Part shown: piece after piece, positions 15,184 to 24,294 of the stretch
How the letters are laid out: the number at the start of each line of letters is the position of its first letter
How positions within the stretch are numbered: position 1 is the stretch's first letter
DNA from: Oscillatoriales cyanobacterium
GTDB taxonomy: Bacteria; Cyanobacteriota; Cyanobacteriia; Cyanobacteriales; Microcoleaceae
Reading direction: 5' to 3'
Assembly: GCA_004294385.1 (NCBI GenBank)
Contig: REAP01000015.1
Span: 1-35,903 of the forward strand
Length of the DNA: 35,903 nt
The notes under the pieces: model-generated
The model's input: only the letters and a program-made list of their open reading frames with translations
Databases searched by the model: none
What the model was told of the DNA's origin: nothing
Translations under genes and position numbers: made by a program

Positions 15184-15780
15184 TCACTCCTTAATTTGTT
15201 GGTAAGCTTGTTGACACTGTTCAAAGGTTGACGGGGAAGCTTCTGCATTCCCAAAGTATAGTTGTTCATGGATTGCGATTACAGTTTCGTAAGGCGCTGG
15301 TTGCGGTAATTGTTCGATTAATTGCAAATATTCGCCATCAGTGCGACTGGCTTGATTAACAGCGATTCCGGCATCATTTAACCGCTGCAAAACTGCCATG
15401 TAAAGACACCGACAAGCTTGGCGGTATTTGCCTTGCTGCTGCAATTCTTGCGATCGCAAAAACCACTCTGCTACCGACAAATCTTTAATGGTTTGTTTCG
15501 CACTGACATCAGTTTGTTGATTTTTATTTTTGAAAAAATGAATGTAAAGACGCAACTGTTGCCAAATTTGCCAACTCGCCCAGACTGCGAGCAATGCTAA
15601 GATTACCCAAAAGGCGACTTTTGCGATCGCCCACCAGATGGGAGAATCAAACCAAGATGGCGGTTTTAAGTTTGGTGGCTCTATTTGAGTGGTTTTTAGT
15701 TCCCACCACTCCAGAAATCGCTGTTGTGACTGTCCTAATTGCCAACCGAAATTAGTTTTCTCAAAGGAATTTTCCGACAT
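15184..15780 (-). CDS. DUF4129 domain protein
   Basis: This 198-residue protein starts at the ATG at 15780 (MSENSFEK). An in-frame ATG 63 bases farther upstream would add a hydrophobic segment but is less likely. A single membrane helix (about 50-75, IAKVAFWVILALLAVWASW) precedes a cytoplasmic C-terminal domain with the DUF4129 pattern: SVAEWFLRSQELQQQGKYRQACRCLYMAVLQRL, then SRTDGEYLQLI. This domain is often found fused to transglutaminase-like proteins or standing alone in MoxR clusters. It is the first gene of the operon DUF4129, DUF4350, moxR. Function is unknown, but context suggests a membrane complex with the MoxR chaperone. Confidence 0.9.
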   Translation of the reverse strand: MSENSFEKTNFGWQLGQSQQRFLEWWELKTTQIEPPNLKPPSWFDSPIWWAIAKVAFWVILALLAVWASWQIWQQLRLYIHFFKNKNQQTDVSAKQTIKDLSVAEWFLRSQELQQQGKYRQACRCLYMAVLQRLNDAGIAVNQASRTDGEYLQLIEQLPQPAPYETVIAIHEQLYFGNAEASPSTFEQCQQAYQQIKE

Positions 15781-15886
15781 AGCTTTACAATAATTAAGTA
15801 GATGAGTGTGAAAATACAATAGAAGTAAAAAAACTGTCGCCAAACTTGGTTGCTATTGATGGGAAATAATTCAATCATAAAGCCAC

Positions 15887-16486
15887 TCAATCGCTGATGA
15901 AACTAACTAATATACCCAAAATTTGTTCGATCGGCAATGCCGGATATTCTCGCAAACCGATCGTTAGCGTTTGCTCTTCCAGCTTCAAAAATCGCCAAAT
16001 ACTCCCCGTTGTAATTGCTCCGTAAATTATAGGAATAGAAATTTGTTTTGCCACGTTGAACTTTTGTGCAGCCAGCATTTCTGCCGCGCATTGACCCAAT
16101 CCCGATTTCAAATCTTCTTTCTTAGCTTCGACAATTATAGCGATCGGTGCTGTGACAAATAATTGTTCGGAAGAACGGCTGAGAATGTAATCGCAAATGC
16201 CGTTAAGTCCTGTTTCTGGCTCGACAGTGAATTCTTCCCCAGAAAACAAGCTAATCTTTCCCGCTAATGCCTCTTTTACTCCTAGCAAAATCGGGCAAAT
16301 TAGCATTTCAGAGCGTGCTTTTTCCGTGTTGAGTGCTAGGGCTAAATCAAAATGCCTCTCGATATATTCCGCCAGATAAGGATTGGGATATATAGGCTCT
16401 ATCGGTGGCAAAAATGTGCTGACTTCAACAATTTTTAGCTTAAATTGTTGGGTAACTTGTTGGAGGGTGAATTGACTGTAAGACAT
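15887..16486 (-). CDS. Predicted PD-(D/E)XK nuclease-like protein
   Basis: This 199-residue protein starts at MSYSQFTLQQ. A candidate restriction-endonuclease-like active site is Glu60, Asp99 (in GICDYIL) and Glu120-x-Lys122 (in IIVEAKKED), followed by Gln132 in GLGQCAAEM. The E-x-K and GQ arrangement is common in type I restriction HsdR-N-like and related cyanobacterial orphan proteins. A longer open frame runs upstream to 16768, but those codons come from repeat element B and from a truncated second copy of the gene, so the shorter start is used. Activity and target are unknown. The gene stands alone between the MoxR cluster and the large kinase. Confidence 0.75.
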   Translation of the reverse strand: MSYSQFTLQQVTQQFKLKIVEVSTFLPPIEPIYPNPYLAEYIERHFDLALALNTEKARSEMLICPILLGVKEALAGKISLFSGEEFTVEPETGLNGICDYILSRSSEQLFVTAPIAIIVEAKKEDLKSGLGQCAAEMLAAQKFNVAKQISIPIIYGAITTGSIWRFLKLEEQTLTIGLREYPALPIEQILGILVSFISD

Positions 16487-16515
16487 AAGATTTTTTTTTA
16501 AAGAATTGTTATAGC

Positions 16516-16543
16516 AGTTGACAGTTGACATTTGACAGTTACA
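16516..16543 (+). repeat. Short heptamer array AGTTGAC, 4 units
   Basis: The units AGTTGAC, AGTTGAC, ATTTGAC and AGTTACA follow one another just upstream of the nuclease-like gene. It is degenerate but keeps the 7-base period seen in the other arrays of the window. Confidence 0.6.
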
Positions 16544-16562
16544 TAACACGGGAATAAAACCG

Positions 16563-16670
16563 TAATATCGTTTCCGGTTGCATCGGAATGATTTAACCGC
16601 GAAGGCGCGAAGGCGCAAAGGAAGAGAAGAGAGAGAGATTAATAATTCCGGTGCAACCGGAATTGATATA
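16563..16670. repeat. Palindrome-ended repeat element B
   Basis: The left arm TAATATCGTTTCCGGTTGCA (from 16563) and right arm AATTCCGGT-gca-ACCGGAATT (16644-16664) are imperfect inverted repeats of about 27 bp. The arms match element A at 10352-10490, but the interior is different: AACCGCGAAGGCGCGAAGG followed by a purine-rich GAGA tract. Its right edge abuts a truncated nuclease-like gene fragment. Confidence 0.75.
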
Positions 16671-16672
16671 AC

Positions 16673-16756
16673 GCATTGTCCCAGTCCGCTGTTGATGTCT
16701 TCTTTTTTAGATTCCACCACGATTTTAGCAGAAGCTTCGATAATCTGTCGGGTCAA
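16673..16756 (-). pseudogene. Truncated second copy of the nuclease-like gene
   Basis: The frame reads RQIIEASAKIVVESKKEDIN then SGLGQC, closely matching IAIIVEAKKEDLKSGLGQC of the intact protein at 15887-16486, including the E-x-K motif. About 26 codons remain. The downstream side is cut precisely where repeat element B begins and the upstream side where a heptamer array begins. It is a remnant of a tandem paralogue, not a functional gene. Confidence 0.7.
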
Positions 16757-16784
16757 TCTAAAATCCAAAATCTAAAATCTAAAA
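16757..16784 (+). repeat. Heptamer array TCTAAAA, 4 units, ending TCGGATGA
   Basis: Four 7-base units (one TCCAAAA variant) are followed by TCGGATGA. The same array and the same flank occur at 31653-31687. On the minus strand it encodes the last residues and the TAG stop of the large histidine kinase (SSDFRF). Confidence 0.85.
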
Positions 16785-19700
16785 TCGGATGATTGCTTAA
16801 TCGGAATTTCAATCAAAAATTCAGTACCCCGATCGCGATCAGAGATACACTGCAATTGACCCTTGTGTTTTTCAACCACAATCTGGTAACTGATAGACAG
16901 CCCTAAACCTGTTCCCTTACCGATCGCCTTTGTAGTAAAGAAAGGGTCAAAGATGCGCGCTAGCACGTCTTCTGGAATGCCTGGCCCGTTGTCGCTAATC
17001 CGAATCACCACGCGATCGAGAATCACATTTGTGCGAATATGAATAGTCGGAATTTTTCCAGGAAGGTTGTGCAATTTGCACATTTCTTGCAAAACATCAA
17101 TCCCATTGCTCAAAATATTCATAAATACTTGATTTAGTTGAGCAGCATAGCACTCAACCAATGATAAACAATGATATTCCTTAATCACCTGAATACTGGG
17201 ATGATCGCTCATTTCTTTGAAGCGGTGTTGCAAAATTAACAGTGTGCTGTCAATACCTTCGTGGATATCAACAGGCTTCATTTGAGCTTCGTCGATCCGA
17301 GAAAAATTACGCAGTGATGAAACAATCCCCCGGATGCGATCGGCCCCCATATTCATTGAAGCCAAAGTTTTTGGCAAGTCTTCTGTGAGGAAATTCAAAT
17401 CAATATCATCTTCTTCTATTTGAATTTCCAAAGCTGGATCGGGATAGTGTTTGTGATAAAGATCAATCAAATTTAGCAGTGCTTCAGTGTAATCCTTCAT
17501 ATGAACTAAATTGCCGAAAATAAAATTTACAGGGTTATTAATTTCATGGGCAACTCCAGCGACTAATTGTCCTAAGCCAGCCATTTTTTCTCCTTGAATT
17601 AGTCTGGCTTGAGACTGCTTTAACTCCTGCAAGGTTTCGGTTAATTCTGCTGCTTGCTGCCGAGTTTTTGTGAGTAATTCAGCTTGTTGAAGTGCGACTC
17701 CCAGTTGCACGCTCACCTGAGCAAGCAAGTTGATTTCCTCATCTTGCCAATACCGGGGCTGAGAGTTTTGATATGCAACTAGCAATCCCCAGAGTTTTTC
17801 GCCTTGCAAAATCGGCACAAAAGTTTCATTGCGAGGATATTTTCCTCCTTGAGTTGCTTGCAATAAACCATCGGGAATCTCAGACTGATTTGTGACTATT
17901 GGCACCCAACCAGTGACGATAGAATCGGCAACAAATTCGCCACTCCAATCAGCGTAAAACCGATAAATTGCTACGCGCTCTACTTCCAATAATTGTCGGA
18001 CTTCTTGAGTTGTAGTCTGAAAAATGACATCAATGTCGAGAGACTGACGAATTTTTTCTACCGTCGTAGCAAGTGCTCTTTGCCGCTCGGTTGCTTTTGT
18101 CAACTGCGCTGCTTGTGTCTGAACTTGTTGGACATATTCAGCTTGCTGTTTGACATACTCAGCTTGCTGCAAACCTATGCCAAGTTGTGTGCTAATTTGA
18201 GCAAGTAAATCCACCTCATACTGTTGCCAATGACGCGGTTCTGAGTTTTGATAAGCTGCTAGCAACCCCCAGAGTTTTTCTCCCTGAAGAATCGGCGCAA
18301 TCGCATAAGCTTTTGCCTCAAATTGCTCTAACAAAGCCACATGACAATCTGCGTGTCCTATTTCATAGATGTCATCGACGGCAAAAGTTTGATTATCTTT
18401 ATACCTTCCACCTTGAGTTTCTTGGAGGTTGGTATCTGCAATAGGAGATTGAATGTTAACCAGCGGTGTCCAACCACTTGCGATAGATTCTGCCACAAAT
18501 GTCCCGCTCCAATCTGGATTAAATTGATAAATGGCTACTCGATCAGCTTGCAATAGTTGCCTAACTTCTTCGGAAGCGGTGTGAAAAATCGTTTCAATAT
18601 CGAGGGATTGGCGAATTTTATCAATAGTAATAGCGAGGACTTTTTGCCGTTTCGCCTCTTCTTCTTGGGCTGTGACTTTTGCCAGTTGAGCTGATTGTAC
18701 TTGTATTTGCTCCAAATACTCTGTTTGCTTGATGGCAACTCCTAGCTGTTCGGCAATTTGGCTGACAAATTCTATTTCGTAAGATTCCCAGCGACGCGGG
18801 GCATTGCATTGATGGATGCACAACAATCCCCAAGGTTCGTTGCATTTTAGTAAAGGAGCTACTATGTTAGCTCGAACTTGAAAACTTTGGAGGATTTTAA
18901 CGTAACTCTCATCTATACTCCCTAGATAAATGTCCGAAATAGCCTTGACTTGTTCCTGGAAATACAAGGGAAAAATGTTTTCAATGAAGTCGTTTTCATC
19001 GACTTGCTTAGTAACAATTGGCATCCAGTTTTTGTCAACATCTTCGTAGACAAATTGACCTTTTTTATCCATTTTAGAAGTGAAACGAAACACTGCTACT
19101 CGGTCTGTTTTCAGCATTTTACGAACTTCAGAAACAGTGATTTTGAAGATGGTTTCTAAATCAAATGATTCTCTAATGCGAGCGATCACTGCTGTTAAGG
19201 CTTTTTGTTGCTCTGCTTGATATTGAGCTTGCTTCAGGTATTCAGCTTGCTGGATTGCGACGGTTAAATGTTCGGCAATTTGTTTGGTAAAATTAATCTC
19301 AGACTCCAACCAGTTGCGAGGATTGCTGCATTGATGAATGCACAGCAGTCCCCACAGTTCTTTTTCTTTTAATAGCGGTACTATTAAATTGGCTCGGACT
19401 TGAAATTTTGCGAGAATATCGACATGACAGTCACTTAAATTTGCGTTATGGATATCTGTAACTGCTTGGACTTTACCTTGTTGGTAGTGGAGGGCAAACT
19501 TTTCGCCAAAGCAGTAGTCGTAGACTTTTTCAGCGATCGCAGATCTCCATTGTGGATCGACATCTTCGGAAACGAATTCCCCTTCCCAGTCCAATTCGGG
19601 ATAGAATCGAAATACTCCTACGCGATCGGCTTTCAGTAAGCTGCGGACTTCGATCGCAGTGGTTTTAAATATTGTTTCTAAATCTAACGACTGTCGAATC

Positions 19701-19831
19701 CTGGCAATCACACCTGCTAGTGCCTTTTGCTGTTCTATTTGAGGCTGCGACAGATTGACTGTTTCGTCTGATTGATTTTGTCCTGCTGGCAGGAGTAATT
19801 GTGTAGCTTCAGGATTGAGGTTGTTTTCCAT
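16772..19831 (-). CDS. Four-GAF sensor histidine kinase, candidate cyanobacteriochrome
   Basis: From the ATG at 19831 the protein has 1019 residues; a TTG at 19891 would add 20. Domains are GAF1 (about 38-200), GAF2 (208-373), GAF3 (398-560), GAF4 (585-720, truncated), a coiled coil, an H-box with His762 in [11 protein letters not shown], and a HATPase domain with DNGPGIP and [11 protein letters not shown]1 has DYCF (105-108) and Cys135-His136, the two cysteines of DXCF cyanobacteriochromes. GAF2 has neither cysteine (Ser309-Tyr310 replaces CH). GAF3 has Cys496-His497 and the [12 protein letters not shown] stretch resembling red/green members. GAF4 lacks about 28 residues, including the CH helix. 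No membrane segment or receiver domain is seen. The last codons come from a heptamer array. Confidence 0.93.
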   Translation of the reverse strand: MENNLNPEATQLLLPAGQNQSDETVNLSQPQIEQQKALAGVIARIRQSLDLETIFKTTAIEVRSLLKADRVGVFRFYPELDWEGEFVSEDVDPQWRSAIAEKVYDYCFGEKFALHYQQGKVQAVTDIHNANLSDCHVDILAKFQVRANLIVPLLKEKELWGLLCIHQCSNPRNWLESEINFTKQIAEHLTVAIQQAEYLKQAQYQAEQQKALTAVIARIRESFDLETIFKITVSEVRKMLKTDRVAVFRFTSKMDKKGQFVYEDVDKNWMPIVTKQVDENDFIENIFPLYFQEQVKAISDIYLGSIDESYVKILQSFQVRANIVAPLLKCNEPWGLLCIHQCNAPRRWESYEIEFVSQIAEQLGVAIKQTEYLEQIQVQSAQLAKVTAQEEEAKRQKVLAITIDKIRQSLDIETIFHTASEEVRQLLQADRVAIYQFNPDWSGTFVAESIASGWTPLVNIQSPIADTNLQETQGGRYKDNQTFAVDDIYEIGHADCHVALLEQFEAKAYAIAPILQGEKLWGLLAAYQNSEPRHWQQYEVDLLAQISTQLGIGLQQAEYVKQQAEYVQQVQTQAAQLTKATERQRALATTVEKIRQSLDIDVIFQTTTQEVRQLLEVERVAIYRFYADWSGEFVADSIVTGWVPIVTNQSEIPDGLLQATQGGKYPRNETFVPILQGEKLWGLLVAYQNSQPRYWQDEEINLLAQVSVQLGVALQQAELLTKTRQQAAELTETLQELKQSQARLIQGEKMAGLGQLVAGVAHEINNPVNFIFGNLVHMKDYTEALLNLIDLYHKHYPDPALEIQIEEDDIDLNFLTEDLPKTLASMNMGADRIRGIVSSLRNFSRIDEAQMKPVDIHEGIDSTLLILQHRFKEMSDHPSIQVIKEYHCLSLVECYAAQLNQVFMNILSNGIDVLQEMCKLHNLPGKIPTIHIRTNVILDRVVIRISDNGPGIPEDVLARIFDPFFTTKAIGKGTGLGLSISYQIVVEKHKGQLQCISDRDRGTEFLIEIPIKQSSDFRF

Positions 19832-19899
19832 TGGGATAGGATCTAGTCTATTGTGACTAACAGGCTTAATTAATTTTAGTGTTATTTTCAATAAATAAC

Positions 19900-20002
19900 T
19901 ATAGCAATCCTAAATGAATCATAAATATTTTTACCCCACCCCAACCCTCCCCTTAGTAAGGGGAGGGAGTAAGAAATTCACAAATGATTTAGGATTGCTA
20001 TA
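19900..20002. mobile_element. 103-bp MITE-like element
   Basis: Perfect 16-bp terminal inverted repeats, TATAGCAATCCTAAAT (19900-19915) and ATTTAGGATTGCTATA (19987-20002), surround a central hairpin CCCTCCCCTTA/TAAGGGGAGGG (19945-19967). There is no coding capacity. It sits about 70 bases upstream of the ATG of the four-GAF kinase, within its promoter region. Confidence 0.8.
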
Positions 20003-20366
20003 TTGAGTACAAGCTGTTACTGCCAAAAGATTGTTCTCAGATGTAAAACTTGCCCACAAAATCTCAAAGTATCCCGTAGTCTTATGAGAATTGCTTTGCA
20101 ATCCAATCTGCCGATCGACCGACTACATTTAGACTGGTAGTTTTCTGAAAGTGCGATCGCCTAGCGACTAAACTTTTATATAACACATATATTAACTTTT
20201 GTCAACTTCTTTTAGACTGAAATCACGGCTCAATTTCCAAATCGATTCGATCGACATGACTTTTAAAATGCTTAACTGTGTCATAGGAAATTTGATAAAG
20301 TTTTACAAAAAAAACGTGTCAGAATGTAAGTAATAAGGTAATGGATAACAGACAAGGAGGCAGAGT
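20003..20366. other. Gene-free region upstream of flv3
   Basis: This 364-base stretch between the 103-bp repeat element and flv3 shows no ORF of note, tRNA or large palindrome. It is AT-rich towards the 3' end and must hold the flv3 promoter. A TTTACA hexamer near 20300 with a TGTAAG 17 bases later is the only promoter-like pair I noticed, and it is weak. Confidence 0.4.
20354..20360 (+). promoter_or_regulatory. Strong ribosome binding site of flv3
   Basis: AAGGAGG lies 6 bases before the ATG at 20367, a near-perfect match to the anti-Shine-Dalgarno sequence. Most genes in this window have a weaker site, or none that is visible. It fixes the flv3 start. Confidence 0.85.
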
Positions 20367-22094
20367 ATGGTAGCCCTGACTGAACGAGTCCAACGCAGAT
20401 TGACGGTGGAAAAGGTCGAAATTGCCACTGACACAACGGCAATTCGATGCTTGGACTGGGATCGAGACCGCTTTGACATTGAGTTCGGACTCAAAAACGG
20501 TACAACTTATAACTCATTCATCATTCGTGGCGAAAAGATAGCCCTCGTCGATACTTCTCACGAGAAATTTCGCCAACAATACATGGACATTCTGACGGGC
20601 GAAATCGACCCGAAACAGATTGACTATCTGATTATCAGCCATACCGAACCCGACCACAGCGGTTTGGTGAAAGATGTGCTGGCGCTGGCACCCCAAGCGA
20701 TTGTCGTGGGTGCAAAAGTAGCAATTCAATTTTTGGAAAACCTGATACACCAGCCATTTGAGCGACTGGTAGTCAAAAATGGTGACAAGCTAGATTTAGG
20801 AAACGGCCACATTATCGAATTCGTATCGGCCCCGAATTTGCATTGGCCTGATACTATTTTCAGCTACGATCGCAAAACCCAAGTCCTGTTCACCTGCGAT
20901 GCTTTCGGGATGCACTACTGTACCGACAGCACCTACGATGATGATTTAGCAGCAGTTGAGGAAGATTACCACTTTTATTATGAGTGTTTGATGGCTCCCA
21001 ATGCCCGATCGGTCTTGAGTGCAATGAAACGCATGGCAGAATTGGGCGAAATCGGTACAGTCGCGACTGGCCACGGCCCGTTGCTACGGTACAATGTGGT
21101 TGAACTCACCGGGCGCTATAAAAAGTGGAGCCAAGAGCAAACTAAGGCAGAAACTACTGTAGCAGTATTTTACACTTCCGACTACGGTTTTAGCGATCGA
21201 CTCAGCCAGGCGATCGCCCACGGAATCACCAAAACCGGTGTCGCCGTAGAAATGATGGACTTGAAAATCGCCGACTTACAAGAAGTTCGGGAACTTGTCG
21301 GTACAGCCGCCGGGATCGTGATTTGTTCACCGCCGAGTACCGGCGCTGCGGCGGAGAATGCCGAAGCTGCTATCAACACAATTTTAGTAGCTGCTAACAA
21401 CAAACAATCTTTCGGTTTGTGCGAATCCGGCGGTGGCGATGACGCATCTATTTACCCGCTGCGAAACAAGTTCAAAGAGTTGGGTTTGAAAGAGATATTT
21501 CCCAACATTTTAATTAAAGACACACCAACAGACACAATTTATCAACTTTGTGACGAAGCAGGCACCGACTTGGGACAGTGGCTGACGCGAGACAAAGCTG
21601 TCAAACAGATGAAAGCTCTGGATAGTGATGTCGATAAAGCCTTGGGAAGAATCAGTGGCGGACTGTATATTATCACCACTCAAAAAGGTGATTTGAGTGG
21701 TGCAATGCTAGCTTCTTGGGTAACACAAGCCAGCTTTAAACCGCTAGGTTTAACAATTGCGGTTGCTAAAGACCGGGCGATTGAATCGATGATGCACGCA
21801 GGAGACAAATTTGTTTTAAATGTGCTCGAAGAAGGCAATTATCAAACCTTGATGAGACACTTTTTAAAGCGTTTTCAACCAGGTGCCGATCGATTTGCCG
21901 GAGTCAAAACTCAACCGGGTAGTAATGGTTCTCCCATTTTGACAGATGCTTTGGCGTACATGGAATGCGAAGTAGTGAGTCGGATGGAACTTTCAGATCA
22001 TCATGTCGTATATGCGACGGTAGATAGTGGCCGTGTATCCAATCCCGACGCACTTCCAGCAGTGCACCACCGGAAAGTCGGCAATCACTATTAG
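20367..22094 (+). CDS. flv3: Diflavin flavodiiron protein Flv3
   Basis: This 575-residue class C flavodiiron protein has a metallo-beta-lactamase-like diiron domain (about 30-260), a flavodoxin-like FMN domain (about 265-410) and a C-terminal flavin-reductase domain (about 430-575), the fusion unique to oxygenic phototrophs. Diiron ligands are intact: His92, Glu94, Asp96 and His97 in SHTEPDHSG, His160 (NLHWPD), Asp179 (FTCDAFG) and His237 (GHGPLL). Flv3 works with Flv1 to reduce O2 to water with electrons from photosystem I, protecting under fluctuating light. Assignment to Flv3 rather than Flv2/4 rests on recalled similarity (RFDIEFGLKNGTTYNSFIIR) and on the neighbouring Flv1. It precedes flv1 by 244 bases of repeats. 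Confidence 0.95.
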   Translation: MVALTERVQRRLTVEKVEIATDTTAIRCLDWDRDRFDIEFGLKNGTTYNSFIIRGEKIALVDTSHEKFRQQYMDILTGEIDPKQIDYLIISHTEPDHSGLVKDVLALAPQAIVVGAKVAIQFLENLIHQPFERLVVKNGDKLDLGNGHIIEFVSAPNLHWPDTIFSYDRKTQVLFTCDAFGMHYCTDSTYDDDLAAVEEDYHFYYECLMAPNARSVLSAMKRMAELGEIGTVATGHGPLLRYNVVELTGRYKKWSQEQTKAETTVAVFYTSDYGFSDRLSQAIAHGITKTGVAVEMMDLKIADLQEVRELVGTAAGIVICSPPSTGAAAENAEAAINTILVAANNKQSFGLCESGGGDDASIYPLRNKFKELGLKEIFPNILIKDTPTDTIYQLCDEAGTDLGQWLTRDKAVKQMKALDSDVDKALGRISGGLYIITTQKGDLSGAMLASWVTQASFKPLGLTIAVAKDRAIESMMHAGDKFVLNVLEEGNYQTLMRHFLKRFQPGADRFAGVKTQPGSNGSPILTDALAYMECEVVSRMELSDHHVVYATVDSGRVSNPDALPAVHHRKVGNHY

Positions 22095-22179
22095 GAAGTT
22101 CGGCAACGGATTTTTTAACGGATGTAACGGATAGAAGGAAGTTCGGCAACGGATTTTTTAACGGATTTAACGGATGTTT
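22094..22179 (+). repeat. Tandem 43-bp repeat, two copies
   Basis: Two units starting GGAAGTTCGGCAACGGATTT (22094 and 22137) are nearly identical and contain internal short ACGGAT repeats. A diverged third copy is at 24823-24873. The first unit begins on the last base of the flv3 stop codon. Confidence 0.8.
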
Positions 22180-22200
22180 GGTAACGAATTCTGTAACGCA

Positions 22201-22236
<36 letters not shown>

Positions 22237-22338
22237 ATTCCTCTCCGTTCTCTGCGCCATCTGCGGTTAATAAAAAAAATCTCATTCACAAAATCAATGA
22301 CATTGCTGTAGCAAAATTCATAGAAGTAGGTGCAATCA

Positions 22339-24084
22339 ATGACTAATACTCTAATTTCGATGTCCACATCCAATCTTAAAGCCCGCGACGTGCAGTTTGT
22401 CCAAATTGCCATAGATACGGCCGCAGTGCGATCGCGAACTTGGGACAGACTCAAATTTGAAGTAGAATACTCCCTGCAAAAAGGGACAACGGCAAATAGC
22501 TATATCATTCAAGCTGACAAAACTGCTTTGTTAGACCCGCCGGGAGAATCTTTCACTCAAAACTATCTGGATTGTTTACAGAAACGGGTGAATTTAAAAA
22601 AGTTAGATTATGTAATTTTGGGACATTTTAATGCTAACCGAGCTGTGACAATTAAAGCTCTGTTAGAATTGTATCCTGAAGTAGCATTTGTTTGTACAAA
22701 TCCAGCGGCAATTGGTTTACGAGCATCATTTCCAGAGCAAGAATTAAACATTTTAGTCGTCCGAGGTGAAGAAAGACTAAATTTAGGAAAAGGTCACGAA
22801 TTAAGATTCATCGCTACTCCGACTCCTCGTTGGCCAGACGAGCTTTGCACTTACGATCCCCAGACTCGAATCGTGTTTACTGACAAACTTTTTGGAGCTC
22901 ATGTTTGCGGCGATCAAGTGTTTGATGAAGGTTGGACTGTTTACAGCGAAGATAGACGCTATTATTACGATTCTTTGCACGCATCTCAGGCTAAACAAGT
23001 GCTGACTGCAATGGATAAATTAGCTGATTTGTCAACAGCATTTTATGCTCCTGGTCATGGCCCGATCGTCCGTTATGGTCTCCATGAACTCAGCAATTTG
23101 TATCGGGAATGGAGTCAACAACAAAATTCAAAAGACTTGACAGTTGCGTTGCTTTATGCTTCGGCTTATGGTAATACTGCTACTTTGGCTCAGGCGATCG
23201 CGAAAGGAATCACTAAAGCAGGTGTGGCGGTGGAAACGATTAATTGCGAATTTGTTGAACCGGGAGAGATTCAAGAGGCGATCGAGAAATGTGCTGGATT
23301 TATCATCGGAACTCCCACTTTAGCAGGACACGCACCGACTCAGATTCAAACGGCTTTGGGAATTGTGTTATCGACAGCAACCAAGAGTAAGCTGGCTGGG
23401 GTTTTTGGTTCCTTTGGCTGGAGTGGCGAGGCGATCGACTTGGTAGAAGGTAAGTTGAAAGATGCTGGCTATCGTATCGGATTTGAACCGATTCGAGCGA
23501 AGTTCAAGCCGACGGCTGCGACGATTCACGAGTGCAAAGAGGCGGGAACGGATTTTGCTCAAGCTTTGATTAAATCGCAAAAATTGCGGGCCCCAAAACC
23601 GACTTTGACTGGGGGGAGCGATCGCACGGAACAAGCAGTAGGAAGGCTGGTTGGTTCCCTGTGCGTACTCTCAGCCAAGCGGGGGGATGTCAGCAGTGCA
23701 ATGCTCGCATCGTGGGTATCACAAGCAACGTTCACTCCTCCTGGTTTGACGATCGCGGTTGCTAAAGATCGATCGATCGAAGCTTTGATGTATGCGGGCG
23801 ATCAATTTGTGTTGAATATCCTAGCAGAAGGGCGGGAGTTGCGGAAGTATTTTATGAAAAACTTTGGTCCGGGAGAAGACAGATTTGCTGGAGTTGAAAC
23901 GATGGAAGCTAGTAATGGTTGTCCGGTGTTAACGGCGGCTTTGGCTTATCTGGAATGCGAGGTGGTGAGTCGGATGGAATGTGGGGATCATTGGGTAGTT
24001 TATGCAGCCGTTAATAATGGTCATTTGTTGCAAAATGATGGGGTGACAGCAGTGCACCATCGGAAGTCTGGGAGTCATTATTAA
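22339..24084 (+). CDS. flv1: Diflavin flavodiiron protein Flv1
   Basis: This 581-residue protein, starting at the ATG at 22339, shares the three-domain layout of Flv3, but its diiron site is degenerate. The HxExDH motif reads GHFNANRAVT (His96, Asn98, Asn100, Arg101), the LHWPD His is Arg (PTPRWPDE), and CDAFG reads DKLFG. This loss is characteristic of the Flv1/Flv2 branch, which works as the partner of a catalytically competent Flv3 or Flv4. The sequence (GKGHELRF, YDPQTRIVFTDKLFGAHVCGD) fits Flv1. The flavodoxin domain begins near residue 270 (LTVALLYASAYGNTATLAQAIAKG) and the flavin-reductase domain near 430. The start is taken at the ATG rather than a GTG 9 bases upstream. Confidence 0.94.
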   Translation: MTNTLISMSTSNLKARDVQFVQIAIDTAAVRSRTWDRLKFEVEYSLQKGTTANSYIIQADKTALLDPPGESFTQNYLDCLQKRVNLKKLDYVILGHFNANRAVTIKALLELYPEVAFVCTNPAAIGLRASFPEQELNILVVRGEERLNLGKGHELRFIATPTPRWPDELCTYDPQTRIVFTDKLFGAHVCGDQVFDEGWTVYSEDRRYYYDSLHASQAKQVLTAMDKLADLSTAFYAPGHGPIVRYGLHELSNLYREWSQQQNSKDLTVALLYASAYGNTATLAQAIAKGITKAGVAVETINCEFVEPGEIQEAIEKCAGFIIGTPTLAGHAPTQIQTALGIVLSTATKSKLAGVFGSFGWSGEAIDLVEGKLKDAGYRIGFEPIRAKFKPTAATIHECKEAGTDFAQALIKSQKLRAPKPTLTGGSDRTEQAVGRLVGSLCVLSAKRGDVSSAMLASWVSQATFTPPGLTIAVAKDRSIEALMYAGDQFVLNILAEGRELRKYFMKNFGPGEDRFAGVETMEASNGCPVLTAALAYLECEVVSRMECGDHWVVYAAVNNGHLLQNDGVTAVHHRKSGSHY

Positions 24085-24144
24085 GGTGCAGTAATCTCGA
24101 CATTAAGTCCTGTTCGATAAATCCTCGCTTTTCCGAAAGTCCGC

Positions 24145-24254
24145 CGGGGGTTTAAACCCCCGTCTAATAGCGAAAGTCCTCTAAAGAGGACTGATGATTT
24201 TAACAGTCCTCTTTAGAGGACTTTAGCTTTGAGGCAGGGGTTTAAACCCCTGCC
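24145..24254. repeat. Nested palindromic repeat cluster
   Basis: Three perfect palindromic structures follow one another: CGGGGGTTTAAACCCCCG (24145-24162), a 20-bp stem with arms AAAGTCCTCTAAAGAGGACT (24173-24192) and its exact reverse complement (24205-24224) around a 12-base loop, and the 22-bp palindrome GGCAGGGG-TTTAAA-CCCCTGCC (24233-24254). It fills the convergent gap between flv1 and pgsA and may act as a bidirectional terminator, although no T-run follows. Confidence 0.85.
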
Positions 24255-24294
24255 GGATTGGGTAAAAGCGCGTGTTTAATGATATAAAACCCCC

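Noticed and set aside
16487..16768. N-terminal extension of the nuclease-like protein
   Set aside because: The codons come from repeat element B, a heptamer array and a truncated paralogue; the intact family start is at 16486.
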